Source: Bifidobacterium angulatum DSM 20098 = JCM 7096
Lineage (GTDB): Bacteria > Actinomycetota > Actinomycetes > Actinomycetales > Bifidobacteriaceae
Direction: 5' to 3'
Assembly (NCBI RefSeq): GCF_001025155.1
Contig: NZ_AP012322.1
Coordinates: 1,426,001-1,490,000, forward strand
Length of the DNA stretch: 64,000 nucleotides
In this document: positions 57,296 to 64,000 of the stretch, piece by piece
Layout of the letters: each line of letters opens with the position of its first letter
Position numbering within the stretch: the first letter of the stretch is position 1
Position numbers and translations under genes: made by a program
The notes under the pieces: model-generated
Database searches by the model: none
What the model saw: only the letters and a program-made list of their open reading frames with translations
Told to the model about the DNA's origin: nothing

Positions 57296-58027
57296 GGATC
57301 ATCCCCGCGTGTGCGGGGAACATTAGACGGGTCCGGCCGGCTGGCGGCTGATGCGGGGATCATCCCCGCGTGTGCGGGGAACACACATGCTTCAGTGCCG
57401 AGACGGCCGCCTACGCGGGATCATCCCCGCGTGTGCGGGGAACACAGGAGGGTTCACATGGAGGGTTTACCTGGAGGGGGATCATCCCCGCGTGTGCGGG
57501 GAACACATCTCGACCAAACGCTGAGCCTGAATCTTGGCGGGATCATCCCCGCGTGTGCGGGGAACACGACACGAGGGGAATCAGAAGATTGCACAACTCG
57601 GGATCATCCCCGCGTGTGCGGGGAACACGTTGTGCACCGTCGAAGCCGGTGCACCTCACGGGGATCATCCCCGCGTGTGCGGGGAACATTAGACGGGTCC
57701 GGCCGGCTGGCGGCTGATGCGGGGATCATCCCCGCGTGTGCGGGGAACACACATGCTTCAGTGCCGAGACGGCCGCCTACGCGGGATCATCCCCGCGTGT
57801 GCGGGGAACACAGGAGGGTTCACATGGAGGGTTTACCTGGAGGGGGATCATCCCCGCGTGTGCGGGGAACACATCTCGACCAAACGCTGAGCCTGAATCT
57901 TGGCGGGATCATCCCCGCGTGTGCGGGGAACACGACACGAGGGGAATCAGAAGATTGCACAACTCGGGATCATCCCCGCGTGTGCGGGGAACACGTTGTG
58001 CACCGTCGAAGCCGGTGCACCTCACGG
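57296..58027. repeat. Exact tandem duplication of six repeat-spacer units (2 x 366 bp)
   Basis: Positions 57296-57661 and 57662-58027 carry the same six spacers in the same order, including the same terminal C-to-T variant in the first repeat of each block. The duplicated block is exactly six 61-base units. Confidence 0.95.
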
Positions 58028-58360
58028 GGATCATCCCCGCGTGTGCGGGGAACACAGGTAGCGCGATTCTTAACGGCCTATTGAATGGGGATCATCCCCG
58101 CGTGTGCGGGGAACACCCTACCAGGCGCAGGACGGGTCCAACCGCACCGGGATCATCCCCGCGTGTGCGGGGAACACCCTTGGAGGGGCTTAAGCCGTTT
58201 CTTGGTGCTGGGATCATCCCCGCGTGTGCGGGGAACACTGTGCGCGGCCATGATCTCGTCGTGCATCACCGGGATCATCCCCGCGTGTGCGGGGAACACA
58301 CAGATAACACTTTTGCCTGGAAGGTCGCCGAGGGATCATCCCCGCGTGTGCGGGGAACAC

Positions 58361-58454
58361 TTGCCTTCGTTCCTCTTGCCGTCTTTCATCGCGGGATCAT
58401 CCCCGCGTGTGCGGGGAACACTTGCCTTCGTTCCTCTTGCCGTCTTTCATCGCG
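58361..58454. repeat. Single duplicated CRISPR spacer
   Basis: The spacers at 58361-58393 and 58422-58454 are identical (both begin TTGCCTTCGTTCCTC). Confidence 0.92.
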
Positions 58455-59274
58455 GGATCATCCCCGCGTGTGCGGGGAACACCCGGTGGTGCCCTGGTCG
58501 ATCTGCGGATGACGGGGATCATCCCCGCGTGTGCGGGGAACACTTTGGCGTGTTGTGTGCTACGTGCGTGGGCGCGGGATCATCCCCGCGTGTGCGGGGA
58601 ACACGGGCACTTCTCACACATGACTTGCCCCTCAGTGGGATCATCCCCGCGTGTGCGGGGAACACAAATCCAACATGCCAGCCACGGGCGCATCCACAGG
58701 ATCATCCCCGCGTGTGCGGGGAACACTGGCGGCTCAGGGTGGTGTAGCCGCCGTAGGTGGGATCATCCCCGCGTGTGCGGGAACACCTTGTTATCGACGG
58801 CGCGGCTCCGACCGAAACGGGATCATCCCCGCGTGTGCGGGGAACACCGGCCGTCGATGTGGATGCCACGAACACGTCCGGGATCATCCCCGCGTGTGCG
58901 GGGAACACCCCTTTTCAAGCATTGTGCATAACCCACCCGGGGGATCATCCCCGCGTGTGCGGGGAACACGGCCCACATGATCTGCCTGGAGCTCCCCACC
59001 AGGGATCATCCCCGCGTGTGCGGGGAACACTCTTCAGCGTCTGGAATTCCTTGCCGAGGCTGGGGATCATCCCCGCGTGTGCGGGGAACACATGATTCTT
59101 CTTCCCTCCATTCTCTTCCTCTCGGGATCATCCCCGCGTGTGCGGGGAACACGAGGTCATGCAAGGTGTTTTGAAGGTCGCGCAGGGATCATCCCCGCGT
59201 GTGCGGGGAACACCTGCAAGGTATCGTCGTCGGTCTTCTCGGCCTGGGATCATCCCCGCGTGTGCGGGGAACAC

Positions 59275-59518
59275 AAGCCCAGGCGTCGGCAGCCCACTGC
59301 ACGACCGGGATCATCCCCGCGTGTGCGGGGAACACGTGCCCTGGCTGAAGTCGCTGTTGACGAGCAGGGGATCATCCCCGCGTGTGCGGGGAACACAAGC
59401 CCAGGCGTCGGCAGCCCACTGCACGACCGGGATCATCCCCGCGTGTGCGGGGAACACGTGCCCTGGCTGAAGTCGCTGTTGACGAGCAGGGGATCATCCC
59501 CGCGTGTGCGGGGAACAC
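59275..59518. repeat. Tandem duplication of two repeat-spacer units
   Basis: Spacers beginning AAGCCCAGGCGTCGG and GTGCCCTGGCTGAAG occur at 59275/59336 and again at 59397/59458, giving two 122-bp copies. Confidence 0.92.
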
Positions 59519-62022
59519 GTGTCTTGATATAGCCTTGTTTGTTGTCCACTGGGATCATCCCCGCGTGTGCGGGGAACACTGGAAGGTGCCGACATCCATA
59601 TTCTGCAGCTGGGGATCATCCCCGCGTGTGCGGGGAACACCTGAGATTTAATGGAATTCGCTGTCTGGGTAAGGGATCATCCCCGCGTGTGCGGGGAACA
59701 CGTCTGTGGTGGTTTTCTTGTAGTGTCTTGCTGGGGATCATCCCCGCGTGTGCGGGGAACACCAATCGATTGGCAGTCCGCCGCCCGGCTTGGCGGGATC
59801 ATCCCCGCGTGTGCGGGGAACACGCTCTTTTGATGATCCTGTCCACCGGCAGCGCGGGATCATCCCCGCGTGTGCGGGGAACACGGACACACGAGACATA
59901 TTCCCGTTGGGAGGTAGGGATCATCCCCGCGTGTGCGGGGAACACGAAGCGCACCCGGCCCTGGCCGGCGGAAGCGGGGATCATCCCCGCGTGTGCGGGG
60001 AACACTGGTTCCAGTCTGGTGCGGTGGGTTCGTTCATCGGGATCATCCCCGCGTGTGCGGGGAACACTTCCACGACCCGTACACCGGGCGGACCATGAGG
60101 GGATCATCCCCGCGTGTGCGGGGAACACTAGAACGCCTCGAGGCTTTCGCACGGGCCGTCGGGATCATCCCCGCGTGTGCGGGGAACACGCTCCGCCCCT
60201 CGCATGCCTCTTCGATGCACGGGGATCATCCCCGCGTGTGCGGGGAACACACGGAAGGCACGTCCAAAACCGCACGCTGGCAGGGATCATCCCCGCGTGT
60301 GCGGGGAACACTCCGGCGAAGGCGGCGAGCCCGAGCCGAAATCGGGATCATCCCCGCGTGTGCGGGGAACACTCCGTGACGGCCTCGGGTCATGCCTGCA
60401 TGCGGGGATCATCCCCGCGTGTGCGGGGAACACGGCGTATGTCTTGAGCGCCTTCTCGTCGTCGAGGGATCATCCCCGCGTGTGCGGGGAACACGAACTG
60501 CCCGAACTGAGACAGGCGGCGATCCGGGGATCATCCCCGCGTGTGCGGGGAACACCACCAGCGCAACCCATCAGGCTCCTTCTGGCGGGGATCATCCCCG
60601 CGTGTGCGGGGAACACTCCCTGATGCCATCCCCAAGTTCTTCCACATCGGGATCATCCCCGCGTGTGCGGGGAACACCGGACGGGCGTAGGAAGTCCGTC
60701 GAGGACATGGGGATCATCCCCGCGTGTGCGGGGAACACAGTTCGGTGGATGTCATGGTGAGCTTGCCCTGGGGATCATCCCCGCGTGTGCGGGGAACACC
60801 TCTATTATCGTTCCCAGGCACACTACGACCGGGGATCATCCCCGCGTGTGCGGGGAACACAGTGTGCTGTCATTCATTGTTTGGTTCCTGGTGGGATCAT
60901 CCCCGCGTGTGCGGGGAACACCCGGTGCGTGAGATTACCGTCTCTTTCGCCATGGGATCATCCCCGCGTGTGCGGGGAACACGTCACGCCCAGCGAGCAG
61001 ATGGTCATGGGGTAGGGATCATCCCCGCGTGTGCGGGGAACACGAAATAATGGTATCGTGTCTGACAATCCTTCTGGGATCATCCCCGCGTGTGCGGGGA
61101 ACACGCCGCCAGTGATTTTTCCATAGCGCTTACACGGGGATCATCCCCGCGTGTGCGGGGAACACCAAACCGCACGCACACGCAAAATTGTCATACGTGG
61201 GATCATCCCCGCGTGTGCGGGGAACACAAGGCGAACCCGGAGATCTTCGACGTGCTGCTGCAGGATCATCCCCGCGTGTGCGGGGAACACAATATCCAAT
61301 TGGACGTGTGGCAGTCGTACCAGGGATCATCCCCGCGTGTGCGGGGAACACCTATAATCTGTCATGTTTCCTAAGTATCGGCTGGGATCATCCCCGCGTG
61401 TGCGGGGAACACAAATGCCGCCCGGTCCGCCCAAGCCGCAGCCGAGGATCATCCCCGCGTGTGCGGGGAACACCGACAGCGATGATGTGCGTATCGCCCA
61501 TGATGGGGATCATCCCCGCGTGTGCGGGGAACACATTGCATACCGCATCGAGGGCGCTTCGTCCCAGGGATCATCCCCGCGTGTGCGGGGAACACACCAC
61601 CACCGCAACCGGAAAACTCGCCGACCAGGGATCATCCCCGCGTGTGCGGGGAACACAGCGGCTGGTCCGGGCGCCTCGACCTGAACAGGGGATCATCCCC
61701 GCGTGTGCGGGGAACACAAGGACGGTAGACGTGTGCAGAGGGTGAAGCAGGGATCATCCCCGCGTGTGCGGGGAACACATCCTCCTTTGCTAAGAGTCAT
61801 CTTGTCGCAGGGGATCATCCCCGCGTGTGCGGGGAACACGGCAGTAGGTCCACCGCGCTCAGGCTTTTCTTGGGATCATCCCCGCGTGTGCGGGGAACAC
61901 CTTGCCGATGTGCTGGCGCATTACGACGACCCGGGATCATCCCCGCGTGTGCGGGGAACACCCGCAGATACACAATGTTTTCCTCATTAGCCTGGGATCA
62001 TCCCCGCGTGTGCGGGGAACAC

Positions 62023-62116
62023 TGCGTGCCCACCTGCGCCTGAGCGTAGGCGTTGGGATCATCCCCGCGTGTGCGGGGAACACTGCGTGCCCACCTGCGC
62101 CTGAGCGTAGGCGTTG
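62023..62116. repeat. Single duplicated CRISPR spacer
   Basis: The spacers at 62023-62055 and 62084-62116 are identical (both begin TGCGTGCCCACCTGC). Confidence 0.92.
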
Positions 62117-64000
62117 GGATCATCCCCGCGTGTGCGGGGAACACACTTGGCCTTGGCGGCACCGGCCTTGGTCGCGGGGATCATCCCCGCGTGTGCGGGG
62201 AACACGATTCGGCGGATATCACAGGCATGTTTCAGACGGGATCATCCCCGCGTGTGCGGGGAACACCCGATATCAAGCTTGTACTTGGCGAAGTAGGGGG
62301 GATCATCCCCGCGTGTGCGGGGAACACGAATTATAAATCCTACGCATTGCGCAAGGCGTGGGATCATCCCCGCGTGTGCGGGGAACACGATTTGCTTAAT
62401 TACGTTGACGCCCGCCGTTTGGGATCATCCCCGCGTGTGCGGGGAACACTGGTAGAAGGCGTTCCAAGTGTTCTGAATATCGGGATCATCCCCGCGTGTG
62501 CGGGGAACACCGTAGATAGTGCTTGGTCTGCGGGTGCTTGCGGGGATCATCCCCGCGTGTGCGGGGAACACTTCTACGAGATGAACCGTAAAGATCAGTA
62601 CCCTAGGATCATCCCCGCGTGTGCGGGGAACACGGACGCGGGCGACTACCTGACCACCGGACAGAGTGGATCATCCCCGCGTGTGCGGGGAACACGTGCC
62701 CTTGGACATGAAACCGGCAGATTTGCAGGGATCATCCCCGCGTGTGCGGGGAACACTTTTCGACGTTGGCGGTGTCGATGCCGGCGAAGGGATCATCCCC
62801 GCGTGTGCGGGGAACACGGAACCGGCGGGATCAAGATGCAGATGGCACAGGGATCATCCCCGCGTGTGCGGGGAACACATTTGGTTTGCTTTATCGATCA
62901 CATAATCGACGGGATCATCCCCGCGTGTGCGGGGAACACACCATGCGCAACTTCCCCTACCTTCGTGACGAGGGATCATCCCCGCGTGTGCGGGGAACAC
63001 TGCCGCTTGTCGGGGTAAAACAGCACGAGGCCGGGATCATCCCCGCGTGTGCGGGGAACACATGATGTGGAGCGGGGTTGACAATCCCGTAACGGGATCA
63101 TCCCCGCGTGTGCGGGGAACACCGGTGATTCCACGGCGATCACGCGCATAAGCAGGGATCATCCCCGCGTGTGCGGGGAACACATGGCCGACTTCACGAG
63201 CGGCAACGGCCTGACGGGATCATCCCCGCGTGTGCGGGGAACACCATATCGCCAATGGCATCGCGGCGTGTTTCGTGGGATCATCCCCGCGTGTGCGGGG
63301 AACACCGGGTATTTGAAGCTGTTCTGCGTGTATCCGGGGGATCATCCCCGCGTGTGCGGGGAACACAGCATGGCCGGAAGCACCAGCCTCGCTGACGGGG
63401 GATCATCCCCGCGTGTGCGGGGAACACCTGGACATGCGCGTGGTCATCGCGCCCATCGCGGGATCATCCCCGCGTGTGCGGGGAACACGAATGTGACCCT
63501 CACGTTGTGTGAGGGTTCGTAGGATCATCCCCGCGTGTGCGGGGAACACATGGCCGACCGCATCGCCGCCAACCCAGAACAGGGATCATCCCCGCGTGTG
63601 CGGGGAACACATCGCGGTGATGACGATGACGATGGGGTTCGCGGGATCATCCCCGCGTGTGCGGGGAACACCATCCGTCGCCATGCGGTCGCGCGTCGCC
63701 GCCGGGATCATCCCCGCGTGTGCGGGGAACACGTCATCGGTGGCCAATACCGTTCGGCCGGCGAGGGATCATCCCCGCGTGTGCGGGGAACACCCTGAGG
63801 TAGATGGCTTGTATTTGTCTCACCTGGGATCATCCCCGCGTGTGCGGGGAACACGTGCCGCCGGATGACGAGCCTCCCCCGCCGCCGGGATCATCCCCGC
63901 GTGTGCGGGGAACACCCTTGATGGAGCCGGTGAGCGCCCACGTTTCCGGGATCATCCCCGCGTGTGCGGGGAACACGACCCGAGGACCTGCCGCATCCTC

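Larger units (their letters stand above)
57174..64000 (-). CRISPR. Type I-E-like CRISPR array, 112 repeats in window, continuing past the right edge
   Basis: Repeats of 28 bases (plus-strand start GGATCATCCCCGCGTGTGCG, end GGGGAACAC) recur every 61 bases from 57174; the last begins at 63949. I counted 112 repeats, 111 complete spacers and one partial spacer. Spacers are 33 bases except one of 32, four of 34 and one of 35. The repeat, read on the minus strand, begins GTGTTCCCCGC and ends GATGATCC, with a CCCCGC/GCGGGG stem. That is the type I-E form processed by Cas6e, so I assign transcription to the minus strand. The leader should lie to the right, outside the window. One repeat (58760-58786) is a base short, and two (57296, 57662) end in T instead of C. 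No cas gene is in the window. Confidence 0.97.

Noticed and set aside
57248-63868. Dozens of long overlapping ORFs across the last 7 kb, coding repeats such as SSPRVRGT, IIPACAGN and DHPRVCGEH
   Set aside because: The CRISPR repeat contains no stop codon in any of the plus frames and has a 61-base period, so translation cycles through all three frames. These are artefacts of the array, not proteins.

Overview
The window looks like a chromosomal segment of a Bifidobacterium. It is G+C-rich, and the L-lactate dehydrogenase at 1173-2135 closely resembles the well-known Bifidobacterium longum enzyme without being obviously identical. The window also carries a surface-protein and gene repertoire typical of the genus. 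I cannot fix the species. Most of it is ordinary core genome. Two accessory stretches stand out: 15.1-20.7 kb and 54.9-64.0 kb.

Layout. A truncated cation efflux gene, ldh, hflX, a small-domain methyltransferase and hrpA fill the first 8.8 kb. Next comes a spread-out purine block: purT, purC, purL, then an accessory island, then purF-purM and purD on the plus strand, and purE-purK on the minus strand at 34-36 kb. Together these eight genes cover every step from PRPP to SAICAR; purB and purH are not in the window. The island between purL and purF holds a DUF4230 remnant, membrane ORFs, a BsuBI/PstI-type restriction-modification pair, a membrane-anchored coiled-coil protein, and a Y-family DNA polymerase/YolD pair preceded by a perfect LexA-type SOS box.

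From 26.6 to 31.4 kb four minus-strand genes (LacI regulator, nucleoside hydrolase, MFS transporter, ribokinase) form a nucleoside-use cluster with a 20-bp palindromic operator. Then follow an LtaS-like phosphoglycerol transferase, a Fur-family regulator coupled to purE-purK, an unusual DXS-like enzyme, small membrane proteins, tRNA-Arg(UCU), an ion permease, dnaG, alr, an amino-acid permease, a GNAT acetyltransferase, luxS, recQ, a duplicated YdcZ-type transporter and a large cell-wall-directed protein with two nitrilase domains.

The last 9 kb hold a Fic gene broken by one extra base, a decayed IS30-family element with recognisable ends, and a very long type I-E-like CRISPR array. The array has 112 repeats in the window and runs off the right edge. 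Repeat orientation suggests the crRNAs are read from the minus strand, so the leader, and perhaps the cas genes, should lie beyond the right edge. The array contains an exact six-unit (366 bp) tandem duplication, three smaller duplications, one shortened repeat, and a junction base whose exceptions tend to coincide with over-long spacers.
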